Positions 25,841 to 38,483 of a DNA stretch of 64,000 nucleotides are shown in pieces (within the stretch, counting starts at the first letter, position 1; each line of letters begins with the position of its first letter). The position numbers and the translations under genes are program-made. Below the pieces are notes generated by a model. That model was not told the DNA's origin, did not search any database, and was given only the letters and a program-made list of their open reading frames with translations. This DNA comes from Cerrena zonata. Lineage: Eukaryota; Basidiomycota; Agaricomycetes; Polyporales; Cerrenaceae. The stretch is from assembly GCA_038087015.1 (NCBI GenBank), contig JASBNA010000041.1, positions 1-64,000 of the forward strand, given 5' to 3'.

Positions 25841-27062
25841 AATCGATGACGTTGTGGTCGATGTTCCACTGGAAAAAGAAGGAAGCTTTGTGGTTAACGT
25901 AATTGCGGACTTCCATCCCGTTGGACCGCTGCACGGCAGATGTCCATATTTGCTTGGGCTTGTAGACATATATTCTCTAGAAACCCAACGAATGTACAAT
26001 GTAAGAGAGACCAAGACCTACATAGCAGTACTTGGTATCTGCCATTGTCCATTTACGGAATTTTGTAGTTCCATGTCTGTCCCGATGAAGGTCCAGAGAG
26101 GTCCAGAGGAATTACATAGACAACAAATTTCCGCCTGTGCTCAATATCGGCCCTCATCTCGCCCTAATTGTTGACTGACTTCTAGTTGATATCAGGGAAG
26201 ACTGTCATACCAACTAATTACAATACTGGATTTTGAACGTTAAACTCTAGGTTGTATCAGGGAGTTTGACACAATGTTTCATTTTAATTTCGTTGGTCAG
26301 TATGTACCTGACAATCAGACCCATGGTTGTGGCTGACTTACTGGCATTCGTAAGGTGGGTAATCTGGGGTAAGTCTATCTTTGCTTACCCTCAGTCGACG
26401 GAAAGGTGAAATTAACCGCGGCAAATAGCGATCGCCAACTGGTAGCGAACGGAGGCTATTTTCGTGGCTGTGAGTCCACCGGTTAACTAGAACCCAAGAA
26501 CTATCCTCATATCTTCTCTACTGCTTCCAGTGTGCGAGAAAGATGTCGTAGGCAGCCATATATCGCACGAATGAGAAGTGATTCTAACATTCGAATTGGT
26601 TTTTGTGCTAGGAAATCCATTGCGACTCCGCGGATATTGACCAGAGACGGTCATTACCTCCGAGCCGCTTGTCGGACCCTCATGGAGCGGGTCACTGAAA
26701 CACACTTTTGCATTTCATTTTGGTTTTCACAATTACCATTAATGGACCATTGGGTAACTGCGCCCAGCCATGAATTGCATGAGCCAATTCACAACCTTTG
26801 TTTGATTGGACAATGGAAGCGTAATACGTATTGTCAAAATGAAACGAAGCAAATCTCGTTGTTCATCTTCTATTCTTCCTATACCGCGTATGGTTGGCGA
26901 TGTCGTTCTGCGGAGATTTTCTGAGGCTCCGACGCCTCCTCAAATACCTCCGCCTCGAGGTCAACCTGAGACACCTGGCCATCCAAGGTTTCGTCTCTCA
27001 TCTTGAGATTCATTCACGCTCTTTTCACCCTAACGATTCTACCGCGACCCTGACGTTTCACC
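25841..27062. other. Intergenic between paralogues B and C
   Basis: Short frames only, without recognisable domains. It is presumed to hold the terminator of paralogue B and the promoter of paralogue C. Confidence 0.45.
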
Positions 27063-28724
27063 ATGATCGACTGGACGTCGCCCACTGCTCTTGCTGCCCA
27101 AGCCAGTGCGTTACAGGTTTATGACCTTCATTTAGTTTACTGATCGATATCTCGATACAGATGCTTTCCTGAGGATGAACCATGTCCTCGCAGGAGTATA
27201 CTTGTACGTGTTTCAATGGGACGAGGTATCATCATGTTTCTGAAACCGATTGAAGCTGGGAGTTCACAACCTCGTTGGACTTTGACTGGGCTTTGATTTC
27301 GGGCAAGAAGCGATTTAATTGGCCTATGGTATGCCTGTTCAGCTTGTCAGGTATGGTAACTCGACTAACTTACAACGATGCAAGATTTTCTACTTCCTTG
27401 ATCGATACTGTTTGTTCTTTGCACTTATTGGGGTGTGAGTGGCTCAACTTACAATGACCACAGCATCTTGACTAACTATACCCATCTTTAGTTTGGTCGC
27501 CCTTGATACCACGACGTAGGCCCCTAGATATCAGCATCCGTTGAATTATGATGGGCTCACTCTCTTCACAGAAAGATTAATTGTCAAGCTCTGTACACCT
27601 TTAACCAGGTATGGTCCTAGTCGTCCGTGGATTCTAAATGTATAATTGATGTCTCTTAATCGTCAGTTGGCGGGTAATGCTGCGGTAGGATTGGCAAGCA
27701 TTAATTTGGCTCTTCGAACGTATGTACACAATTCTGGACACTCATTCCACGCTCATTTGAATGCTTCGTTTTAGAATGGTGATATGGGGTAATAGTTTAT
27801 ATATTGTCATCCCATTGGTTATTGGAATGCTTGGACATTGGTCTTTGATTCTTCAAGGTCAGTTCGCTCTAAGCTACTGAGACTTCCAGGATAATCTTAC
27901 CAAGTGATCTGCGTTCTAGGTGTACTTCTTGATGCTAGCTGGGTCGACAGTGTTGGATGTGTGATTACACACACGAACAACAAAATCTTAGCTGCAACTT
28001 TCATATACTCCATGTGCTTTGACCTATCTGTTCTTATCCTGTCCGCTGTCAAGATTCTCAGTCGTCGAGGAAGGTCTCAGCTTGTCACTCTGCTGTTCAA
28101 GGACGGCCTTGTATACTTTATCATTGCGTGAGTTGAGATTACTTCTTCTCTGTAGTCGTGAATACTAACGCTTTTACCAGCTTTTTCTCAAATTTCATCG
28201 CGACGATTTTCATGTGCCTGAACTTGAACTCTATCATGAGCGTTATTTTCAACGTTCCTGCTGCTATTGCATCAACAGTACGTTATTTCATTAATCTAGT
28301 AGCTCTATTCATTCGTGTTCTAATTTGTCCTTAGATTGTTGCATGTCGTGCGGTCCGTCGCCTTTCCAACTGGTCCAGCACAGGAGTCGAGGTCTAGTAA
28401 GTTATATCCGCTTCCAGTCCCTTTCATTTACTAACAAGAAAATTCAAAGCTCGGCTCCTCAGGCCTCTAGGACAGCCGCGCCCACACAGTCGTTCAGTCG
28501 ATCTGGTGCTACAGGATTCTCGGCTAGGCCCAAGTCTGAGAACCCCGGTGTTCATATTGAGGCAAATCTCTATAATCTGTTGCCAGTGATTTTAGCTCTA
28601 ATATCTTTTACAGATTGAGACCATCGCCGATAGATCATCCGACAATACCTTCCGCAGTCAGAGAATCAATGACACCGCTTCCGACTTGGAAAGTAACCTC
28701 GAACACAAGTCTGAGGCTTTGTAA
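27063..28724 (+). CDS. Multispanning membrane protein, paralogue C
   Basis: This third paralogue, in tandem with B, starts at ATG 27063 (MIDWTSPTALAAQA). It is spliced to AFLRMNHVLAGVYFWEF, LDFDWALISGKKRFNWPM, IFYFLDRYCLFFALIG, CQALYTFNQ, LAGNAAVGLASINLALRT and SLYIVIPLVIGMLGHWSLIL. Then come CVITHTNNKILAATFIYSMC, FKDGLVYFIIAFFSNFIATIF and VPAAIAST. The tail has ACRAVRRLSNWSSTGVE, a Ser/Pro-rich stretch (APTQSFSRSGATGF) and the end LESNLEHKSEAL at 28724. B and C are more like each other than either is like A, which suggests a later tandem duplication. Function is unknown. Confidence 0.75.
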
Positions 28725-29228
28725 AATGGAGAACCGTAATATCAGGATCTCGTTGTGAATAAAAAAGTATATAGTGACTGTTGTGCGTATTCCACCTTCT
28801 ATAGATGTTTATGAAATGACCCCTGACGAACACAATAAAGGCAGAAATACCACACCTTTATCGATACCCAGCTCAATTCACTCTTTCTATGGACACCGTC
28901 GTTACGCTCTATGGCACTTCAGTAAAGATTATACAATACATAGCGAGAATAGTGGACTGTACCCGATAATCTATACGCTCATAATGTAAAATGCAGCTTT
29001 GTAAGAACTGGTTCAAAATGACTGAGTTTTCGTATCGGGGCACTCAGACTCCCAAAGGCTGGAACGTGCTCGATTTCCAAAACGGGAACAGCACCGATCG
29101 TAAGGATGGGCGTCTATTAAAAGTCATCCAAATCATTTGAAGACAACTACTTGTCAAGGTAGACTCTTGAATCTTCAGTATCTAAAATATCTTGAGTCAG
29201 ATATCTTGGCTCTCTCCAAAAACTGTCC
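28725..29228. other. Intergenic upstream of PWP2
   Basis: No gene is supported. This is the 3' flank of paralogue C and the PWP2 promoter; no diagnostic motif was seen. Confidence 0.4.
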
Positions 29229-32158
29229 ATGAAGACAAATTATAAGGTAGGCATTCTAATTTACCTCTTCGATCCGAGTGCTGACACTACAACAGTTTTC
29301 CAACCTATGTGGAACCGTATACCGGGAAGGTAATATCGTATTCACACCAGACGGAAATTCCGTGTACAGTCCTGTTGGAAACAGAGTGACTGTTTTTGAT
29401 CTTGTGAAGTACGTACCCTATGCGTGCATCTCGTAACTCAATGTTGACAGTGCCTAGCAACAAGTCACATACATTCCCCTTTGAGAACCGCAAGAACATA
29501 GCTGCTATTGCGTTAAGCCCCGATGCGAATGTACTCATTAGTGTAGATGAGAGTAAGTTCCTTATAATTCGTAGCCTCCGTTCAGCTAAACAAAACTCAA
29601 GATGGCAGAGCACTTCTTGTTAACGTTCGACGAGGTGTCGTTTTGCACCATATCAACTTTCAAAAGCCGGTCAAGGCAATCAAGTTCTCTCCTGACGGAA
29701 AATACATTGCCGTGACCCATGACTCTCATGTCCAAGTATGGAGGACTCCAAACCATCTTGTGCGAGAATTCGCACCTTTCGTTTTACACCGAACGTACAC
29801 TGGTCATCACGATGAGGTGCTTAGCATCGAATGGGCACCGGACTCGAAGTATGTTAACGCTACTGTTCATACTCTACTCTACTCACGAGATGTTTCAGAT
29901 GCTTTTTGACGACTTCCCGAGATATGACTGCTCGCCTCTTCACCCTCGACCCCTTGGAAAACTTCCGCCCTAAAACTTTTGCGGGTCATCGCGACGTCGT
30001 CTTGGGGGCTTATTTCTCGGCTGACTGCAAAACGGTACGACGTACCCTGAAATTTGCATTAATTTGACACTCATTTCTGATGCTAGATATATACTGTCAG
30101 CCGTGACGGTGCCGTATTCATCTGGAAAGCTAAGCCCAAAGAAGAAGATTCTGATTCCGAAGAAGACGATGATGAACCAGTGGCTTCCACCTCGCGAGCT
30201 CCAAGTCAACTCACCTACGAGATAGCCAACACGCGATGGGGAGTTCACAAACGAAAGTACTTCCAACAACCAGGGACCAAAGTGGTCTGCAGTACATTCC
30301 ATACAGGCTCAAACTTACTAGTCGTTGGGTTCTCTACTGGTGTTTTCGGTCTCTGGGAGATGCCCTCATTCAGCAATATTCACACGCTCAGCATCTCTCA
30401 AGAGAAAATCTCTTCTGTGGCCATCAGCCCATCTGGTGAATGGCTTGCATTCGGCGCACGCAAACTTGGGCAACTTCTCGTTTGGGAGTGGCAGTCCGAG
30501 TCGTATATATTGAAGCAACAAGGCCATTACTTCGATATGAACACCTTGGCCTATGCGCCCGATGGTCAAAATGTAGCCACCGGTGGTGATGATGGCAAGG
30601 TCAAGGTCTGGAATACGACTTCTGGGTTCTGCTTCGTCACTTTCACAGAACATTCATCAGCTGTTTCCGCTGTCGAGTTCGCCAAGCAAGGTCAAGTTCT
30701 CTTTACTGCGTCGCTTGATGGTACCGTTCGTGCCTTCGATCTTATTCGGTATCGTAACTTCCGAACATTCACCTCTCCCTCGCCTGTTCAATTTTCCTGC
30801 CTCGCGGTTGACCCAAGTGGTGAAGTCGTTGCGGCGGGTTCTACGGATTCCTTCGAAATTTTCCTTTGGTCCGTCCAAACAGGAAAGCTCTTAGACGTAC
30901 TTACTGGTCATGAAGGCCCGGTCAGCTCACTAGCATTCTCTCCGACCGGCAACGTCGTAGCAAGCGGCTCTTGGGATAAGACTGTTCGAGTATGGGACGT
31001 CTTCACTCGTTCCCATGTAGTGGAACCATACCAGATGAGTGCCGATGTGCTTGCTGTCACTTTCCGACCCGACGGCAAAGAACTCGCCGCCTCATCTCTA
31101 GATGGACAAATCATGTTCTTCGACGTCTCTCTCGGAAAACAGACAAGTGTCATCGATGGACGAAAAGACATCTCCGGTGGTCGTAAAGCAGATGATCGCA
31201 TGGCTGCGTCCAACAATTCCTCCGGTAAATCATTCAACAGTATCACTTATACCGCAGATGGTCAATGCATTCTTGCCGGAGGAAATAGCAAATACGTTTG
31301 CATCTACGATGTACGGGAAGGGGTGATGGTGAAAAAGTTTCAAATAAGCCAGAACCTCAGCTTAGATGGAACGGAGGAGTTCTTGGATAGTCGGAAGGTG
31401 ACTGATGCAGGTAACGTGGACCTCGTTGACACGAGAGGCGACGAGAGTGATCTGGAGGATCGAATGGATTATTCGTTACCTGGCGTCACTCGTGGGGACA
31501 TGTCAAAACGGAGGTATAGGCAAGAGGCGAGAACGAAATGTGTCCGTTTTTCACCGACCGGGCGGGCGTGGGCTGCAGCATCGACTGAAGGATTACTCAT
31601 TTACTCTGTTGACGACAGTCTCGCATTTGATCCCTTCGATCTTGACATCGACCTCACTCCACAATCCCTTCTCGCTGTCCTCGCGAAAGGAGAGTATCTG
31701 AAAGCACTTGTCATGGCCTTCCGTCTCAACGAGAAACCCCTTATTCACAAAGTGTACGAAAGTATACCACGACAAGACGTTCGCCTACTCGCAAGACAAC
31801 TCCCTCTAGTATACCTCAACCCCATGTTACGATTTGTAGCGGAACACCTGGAGAAGAGCCCACATTTGGAATTCGATTTAATATGGGTGACCGCACTCCT
31901 TGCTACCCATGGCCGACAATTACGTGATCGTTCTGGAGAGTATGCGAGTGTTTTCCGGATATTACAGAAAGGCTTGTCTGATTCGGAGCAGACAATATCC
32001 AGGCTGTGAGTCCATCCTCGTCTAATATACGTTTAACTGATTCAGTACTTACGTCTCCGAATCACAGGTGCGAAGAAAATAGCTCGACCTTGACCTACCT
32101 CATCGACCAGTCAAGAGTAAAGTCGACAATCCCTGATGTGCAAATGATAGTTGTATAA
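29229..32158 (+). CDS. PWP2: PWP2/UTP1, WD40 protein of the small-subunit processome
   Basis: This is periodic tryptophan protein 2, a U3 snoRNP/UTP-B component needed for 18S rRNA maturation in the nucleolus. The first exon is tiny (ATG 29229, MKTNYK) and splices to FSNLCGTVYREGNIVFTPDG. Further exons carry NNKSHTFPFENRKNIA, then NGRALLVNVRRGVVLHHINF, DVVLGAYFSADCKT and IYTVSRDGAVFIWKAKP. An acidic insert (DSDSEEDDDE) follows. The long exon to 32009 carries repeated WD40 units (for example YAPDGQNVATGGDDGKVKVW and FSPTGNVVASGSWDKTVRVW). The C-terminal Utp12-type domain includes LAVLAKGEYLKALVMAFRLN. A last small exon ends at 32158 (PDVQMIVV). Order and length fit the family closely. It is a conserved housekeeping anchor between accessory genes. 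Confidence 0.93.
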
Positions 32159-32285
32159 TCTGCATCGACGAAAAGTATCGTATTATAGCCGAGCCTGTAA
32201 AGTTCTAACTCATTCCGCGTATGAGAGCTGCATTACAATGACTAATTCGTTTTGGAATGTAGTGCACGCTTTCACCAAATCTCTA

Positions 32286-34603
32286 TTATCTTCTAGTAAA
32301 GAGGATAGGAACTCGTATTGGTCTATGCAGTTCGGGTAAGGCAACGTTATTGACAGGTGGAATAGATTGGACATACACCATAGTTGTCCCAAGATACGTG
32401 CTCAAGACTCGGTCTCTTGTCTCTTCGAATGTCTCATGTACGTTCTCGGGCTCAGGATTGAGCTCAATCTTGAACTTCATGATCAGCATGGAGAGGACGA
32501 CCAAAAATTCTAGTTCTGCGAATCTGCGTCCTGGACATGAGCGCATCCCTCCGCTAAACGGAAGGAACGCATCTCTCGGCCAGTTGCCTAGAAAACGAGA
32601 TGGGTTGAATTTCTCAGGTTCTGACCAATATCCAGCTGCGCGAACTTGAAGTAAGAACTTGCTAATCTCATAGGGCAAGTGAACGTACGATGGTAATGGG
32701 TTGCACCTATGTGTAACATAAGTTTGGATCCCGCTGGAATTATGAAATTCACATTCTCCCCTTTTCGATCCTTGACTACAAATGCAGTGTCCTCAGTTGC
32801 GTACTTAGGGATAACTGGTTCCTGATGGTAATGTCAAAGTTCAATAGCACCGAGACCATCACAAGGTGAGTGAACCTACTGCTGGGAACATCCGAAGGGT
32901 TTCATACAAAATGCTATGTACGAGCTTTTCGTCATCCTGTCTTATATCCGTCGATTGTGGACTTACCACTGTATATAGATCAGTTTTGAAACATCATCAT
33001 ATGTCTATTATCTCACATTACCACCATGATAATGATGATGTCAGGTTGGAACTAACTCACCGGCGACCTTCCGTCTGGGAATGCTTTTGTGAGCTCTTCG
33101 TATGCCCTGTTTTGTTCCTCAGGATACAAAGCCAGAAGGCCCAGCACTAAACAGAGTGCACTCGAGGTGGTCTATACGTTACAGGAAGTATCAGCAAGTC
33201 TATGGTTGGAATATACATTCCTACCTCGTGACCGGCGATAAGAAAAACGAATATGTTGGCTATGGATTGGCGTTGAGATACAACACGTTGGGGAAAAGGG
33301 GGTAATCAGACGTACAGAATACCTCACGGTCAGTCAACTCCATCCCCTCACCAGCAGCGAGTAAATTGCTCAAGAGATCATGTTTTTCATAAGTTTTTAT
33401 GTCATCGGCTTGCTTGCGTGCGTCGACCAATTCTGTCACATAGAGCTGCATTGATGTACAATCAGTCTATATATCAGTCAACACTCAACAAAACCCATTC
33501 GTACCTCCAACTCTTTGAAAGCCTGTTGTATCCGTCGAGTCCTCGGTGTCACCGACATGACCCACGCTGGTAAGAGGGCTTTAAGAGAGATTTCTTTCGA
33601 CACAGTGGCAAGAGTTTCCTGGTTGATCGTCAGGAGGCGTAGTGGGCGACGTGAGCGAGACGGAGTTACCTGAAATATCATTCGATGCCCATCTGGAACA
33701 TTCGTCTCGTCTTTCCATGCCATACGGTAACCGAATCCAGCAGCTCCGATAACTCGTAGAGCCAGCTAATACTTGGATCTCAGTCGATGAATGTGGTGAG
33801 CATCCCGTCTTGACTTACAGGGACAGTCATGTCCAAGGCATTATCGTACACCACCTCCTTGTTATCTCCCCAGACGTTGCGAAATAGGCCCTCTACTATA
33901 TGGACCGTTTCTTCCCAGACTAACCTAGCATTGTTCTGAACAGGTATCAATATGTTATCCGCGACAAAGGGACGAAACTTGATCAATAATACCTCAGTGA
34001 ACGCAGGTGCGCAGATCTTGCGTAATCTCTTCCATTCTTCGCCCTCAGATACGATAATATTACTTCCATAGACACGCAGACCTTCATAGAGTGCCACAGG
34101 TTTCGGAAACCGCACTCTTTGACTCATGATTTCCTGCACAGAAGAAAATAGTGTGAACTACAGGTCGATTTATGTAACTATGAAGACTAGCCTTGATGAC
34201 CATGGGATCCGCTATCCAAAACATGACTGATGTCTGGGGTAAGAGACATACCTACAATGTCAACGAGTAAGCATGGTAAAGGTTCGAACTTTGAAGAAAG
34301 ATGCGTACGGCGCTAACAATGTCCAACCCAAAGCTCTTGAAGTCATCATAGTGATTGTATACTATGTCGCTCCCAATGTTAAAATATCGCCATAAACGAG
34401 GAATAAGTGCAAGTAAACCGGCGGGTCCTAGGACTACACGGAAACCAGGGGTATTCCTGAGGAGAACTTCGAGTTATTGTATGATTCTATCATTGCATGC
34501 TTATAACTTACCGGATAGTCTTGACAGCGCCCCAGAATTCTACAACTTGCCTCACGACAAGTATCGAGACGAAGAACAGAAGAACAGGCGTTATAGAATA
34601 CAT
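32286..34603 (-). CDS. Cytochrome P450 D
   Basis: This multi-exon microsomal P450 lies on the minus strand. The start is ATG 34603 (MYSITPVLLFFVSILVV), because this exon splices in frame to NTPGFRVVLGPAGLLALIPR. Later exons give GSNIIVSEGEEWKRLRKICA (helix C, WxxxR), the I-helix FLIAGHE joined to TTSSALC (AGHETTS), SILYETLRMFP (ExxR), FNPSRFLG and the haem loop FLPFSGGMRSCPGRRFAE with the axial Cys. The end is PILFTRR at 32286. Key P450 elements are present and no disruption was seen. It differs clearly from the A/B/C group and is closer to CYP3/CYP4-like fungal sequences, but a family cannot be assigned by eye. It is divergent from P450 E. Confidence 0.85.
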
Positions 34604-36281
34604 TACGGTCAAGCACGTGAAGACAAGGGAAGAGGGATTGGATTCAAGGAATAATACCCTTGACTATATGTATTTTCTCTCAAATCGTGAAACCTGTTTG
34701 AGCCACCACCCTCATGCGCTTCCCCTTCTAAGATTGTCTTCGAATCGGAAGGGCCCTTGATACATCATGGAATAATCGCGACTATGCCATGTTGCCAACG
34801 AAATGACCCTGACCTAGAATTCCGCAAGATTACCACAAGCTTCAGGGGCTGAACATCGATAACAGAACAGTGCAGGGATAGATTTGATGGTTCGGAAATC
34901 CAAGCCCTCCAAGCTCGAGGAACACCAACACTTGAAATGCTTCCATGGAGAGACGTGCATCACATAGCTAAAGATCATGATCAGCCCGAGGTTCACTTTG
35001 ACTAATATGATCGATGTAGGTCCGAGGTTATATTATGATAGTAGAACCTCTGGCATCCTTGGATCTCACAAAAATAATCGTCGGAAACTTCTACAACTCG
35101 AAGGCTTTACACCGGACCTATGACATAAGTTCTCGGCGGTAAGAACTTGTCGCGATGGTATCCCATGGGAAATTGAATGCTCATTGGCTTGCTTCATTTT
35201 CTAGCGTCTTTATGGGTAATATAGTGTCCCAAAATTATTGTCTTCCGCGGTATGTTTTTGGCTCGCGCGCGGTAAGTGAGCTGGGAATTTCGCGCTAAGT
35301 TGTGATCCACTCAACAACTCTACGCGAAGTTGAAGCTGATTGTACGCCGAGTCAGGTTTCTGCGACAACATGTTTTACATTTCTCATCAAACACCTATTT
35401 GAGGGCTCCAAGCTAGTCACCAGGTCTCATGTATGATATGTCAATCTCAGCCAAATTGGTATCTAAGCTTCTTCTTCTGACTTGGTTCCATCGTTCATGA
35501 GCCCCAGGGCTAATGGGATGACCTATGAGACTAGAAATTTGGGTAAGAATTATAAAATATCTCTAGATACGATGCTAGTATTGCTATTATAAGTGTTATT
35601 ATGTTGTCCCTTGCTCGCTAGTACGATAACTTGTATGAACCTTTACCTCATATTTATGAGGCTACCAATGCAAGAGAACTCAGAGCTTAACTACTTAGTA
35701 TGTTGATGCAATGTTTGGATAATGGCCAATCCGTTCAGTGGAAATGTCGAGAGAAATATTGCTGCGCGCAACAACTGTCTTTAACAGAGCGCGGAAATTT
35801 TTGGACACTCCGCGCGCGGAAAGTGCCCTGAACACTCAACTTACCGCGAAATCACTCAATTATGGTACTTACCGCGGAAAATAATTTTGGGACACTATAT
35901 AGCCCATACGTCTTCCCTGTTCTGATGTCTAGCCAAGTTCACATCGGGACTTTACAGCGCACTATAAGGACAATCGACTTATTGGACGGTCATCGCCCCT
36001 CAATTAAACAGGGATGTGTCAGAGATCCACCACACTACATTATTCATTAAGGATTTTGGCATGGAAGGTCGAGGAAGATATAAACAAGGACCGTCAAGTT
36101 GATCGCAACTGACCGGCTTTCTTACGCGACGCCAAGGTCTTGCCTCTATGTTCTGCCCTTGATTTATTCCCACTCAAGCGGTAGAAGGTCACCGCATTTC
36201 TAGCGGGCCCCGGACGTGCCGTCATATATACATGCTTCTTGACTGGTTGATGACAGTTTGGTTCCCTTCTCGTACTTTGAA
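34604..36281. other. Divergent P450 intergenic with MITE-like element
   Basis: This 1.7 kb gap separates two head-to-head P450 genes and holds the inverted-repeat element at 35211-35908. The remainder, 34604-35210 and 35909-36281, has no supported gene and is presumed promoter sequence. Confidence 0.5.
35211..35908. mobile_element. MITE-like non-autonomous element with terminal inverted repeats
   Basis: The left end reads TATGGGTAATATAGTGTCCC and continues AAAATTATT. The right end is its near-perfect inverse, AATAATTTTGGGACACTATA then TAGCCCATA. The core GTGTCCCAAAATTATT is exact. Just inside both ends are repeated CGCGGTAAGT-like motifs in inverted orientation, such as CCGCGGTATG and GCGCGGTAAGT on the left, and ACTTACCGCGG and ACTTACCGCG on the right. 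These could be subterminal transposase sites. The interior is AT-rich with no open frame. The ends are flanked by TA, so a TA target duplication is possible. Length is about 700 bp. Superfamily not assigned. Confidence 0.75.
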
Positions 36282-38483
36282 ATGGCTCTGTCCATTGCAC
36301 TGTGGGCTTTCGTAGTCCTAGCTCTAGTATGGCGATTGTCTAGGATTGGATCAAGGGAAAGGAGCCTTCCACCAGGTCCGCCGACCCTTCCCCTGCTTGG
36401 AAACCTACACCAATTCCCTACCGAATATACAAGGATTCAGTATGTAATTAATTGACCATGTTTCTTCGTCACTATAAGCCTGGATTATTCTTAGGTTTAG
36501 CTCTTGGGCCAAACAATATGGAAATATATTTTCTGTAAGTCTAGAGTCGACCCATACGTGACATTTCTGAATCTTACGTTGTTTAGCTTAAAATCGCTCA
36601 TGGAACTGCGATCATCATTACGAGCCCCAAGATAATCCGGGATTATATGGATAGACACGGAGTTTCCACTGCAGGTCGACCGTCTTTCACGCCAGTGAAT
36701 ATCGTTTCAGGTGGATTAAATGTGGCTTTCAGAAATCCTGGTACGTGAGGGCAGGATGTCATTTCTATATACCCTATGATTCCCGTTTTCAGATCAGCCA
36801 TGGAAGCAACTCCGTAAAGCAATACAAATGTTTCTCTCCAAAGAAGCGTGTGCAAAGCACTTGCCAATCCAAAAAGCAGAAGCCATTCAGTTGGTTTATG
36901 ATGTATTGAAGCGACCACAGGTGTGGATGGATGCCTATACTGCCGTTTCTATTAGATCTCACAACTATATTTCTCAGGACATCTCTGCCCATATTCACCG
37001 CCAGGCAGTTTCTACCATATTATCCACGGTCTATGGAACTCGATCCCCACGTTTTGAAAATAGCCTCGCATCTGAATTCACTACCTTCGAACACGGTCAG
37101 GAGGTACTCTTCGAACCGGGAGCGATACCTCCGATTGATTTCATTCCTCTCTTGAAGTATGTTCCCGCACGATGGGCACCATGGAAGCAAAAATGTCTGG
37201 CACTTCGAGCACAATATCAAAAGATCTTCTTTAAATTAAGGGATATGTGTGAATCTCGTATCAGGATGAACAAGAGGAATGGTTGTTTCTTGGAAGACGT
37301 TATGGACCAACAAGAGAAGCTCGGTTTGACACCGGAATTGGCTGCGTAGGTTATATACGCAATTGGTTCTTCGTCTTGATGTTGATTGGTATGGCCTTCT
37401 AGGGCTGTCGGAGCGAACTGTCTGGAAGCAGGGTCCCTCACAATAACGGCATTTATGCAGACTTTCGTGTTCTGTCTGGTTCATCATCCTCACGTACAGC
37501 GTGAAGCGCAGAAGGAGATTGATGAACTTGTTGGTACAGATCGACTACCAAACTTGGAAGATTTTGAACGTCTTCCATATGTACAAGCTGTCGTGAACGA
37601 AGTAAGTGGCATATTTCATGATGAGAAGCTAATATCGCTTACAAGTCCCGCCTCTAGACCAATCGATTCTTCCCTCCTGTACCACTTGGGGCACCTCACA
37701 TGTCAACAGCGGACGAAATGGTATTTGATTTGATTTTGTACCGGCGCATTTGAGGTACTCATTCTCGTAGGTGGAGGGCTATCTTGTGCCTAAGGGCTCG
37801 ACCATCTTCATGAATTACTGTAAGTATACTCATATGCCCTCTATTGAACGTATCTCAATAAGAGTTCTCAGACGGCATCTATCGTGACCCTGACCTCTTT
37901 GACGAACCTGAACTATTCAACCCTTCCCGATTTCTATCCTCGGAGTTCGGAACTAAGCATGGGGCAGATGATACTGGCTTCCGCCATGATTTGCACTTCG
38001 GTAGTGGAAGGGTAAGGGTCTTGTTCTCTTTGTTCTGAGACGCTAAACATACGTTTGACCATCAGCGAATTTGTCCTGGAATCTACTTCGCAAACACGTC
38101 TATTGTACGCATTTCTGTGACAACTGCAGTACAACGTCGAGTGATACTAATAACCTCATAGAAAATGTCTGTTCTCAACCTTCTTTGGGCTTTTAATTTT
38201 GAATCCACAGAGAAACGTCAACGTGACCCTCAATGTCCCATACGTTTCGACGATTTTGCACCCGTAAGTCATTCGTTGGTACTCGATGCACTATGAGTAT
38301 GTTCTTACAATTCGTGTCTAGGGGCTTGCCACAGGGCCCAAGCCTTTTTCGTGCACGTTAAATGTTCGCAGTGAACAACATGCCAACTTGATCCGTGCTG
38401 AGTACGTCAGTGCACGATCGACATTCGAGATCTTTGAACATGACCTTAGTCGCGAGGAGGCCGACTTTGTGGCAAATTGGTGA
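36282..38483 (+). CDS. Cytochrome P450 E
   Basis: This multi-exon microsomal P450 starts at ATG 36282 ([17 protein letters not shown] anchor), followed by the hinge [19 protein letters not shown]. Next come [40 protein letters not shown] (helix C) and the I-helix [14 protein letters not shown], an AGSLT variant of the usual AGxDT. ExxR is formed across a splice as E joined to [11 protein letters not shown]. Then [18 protein letters not shown] and the haem loop FGSGR joined to [10 protein letters not shown] follow, with the axial Cys present. The end is VANW at 38483. It belongs to the basidiomycete O-methylsterigmatocystin-oxidoreductase-like group by general appearance; the substrate is unknown. 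It is divergent from P450 D. Confidence 0.85.
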
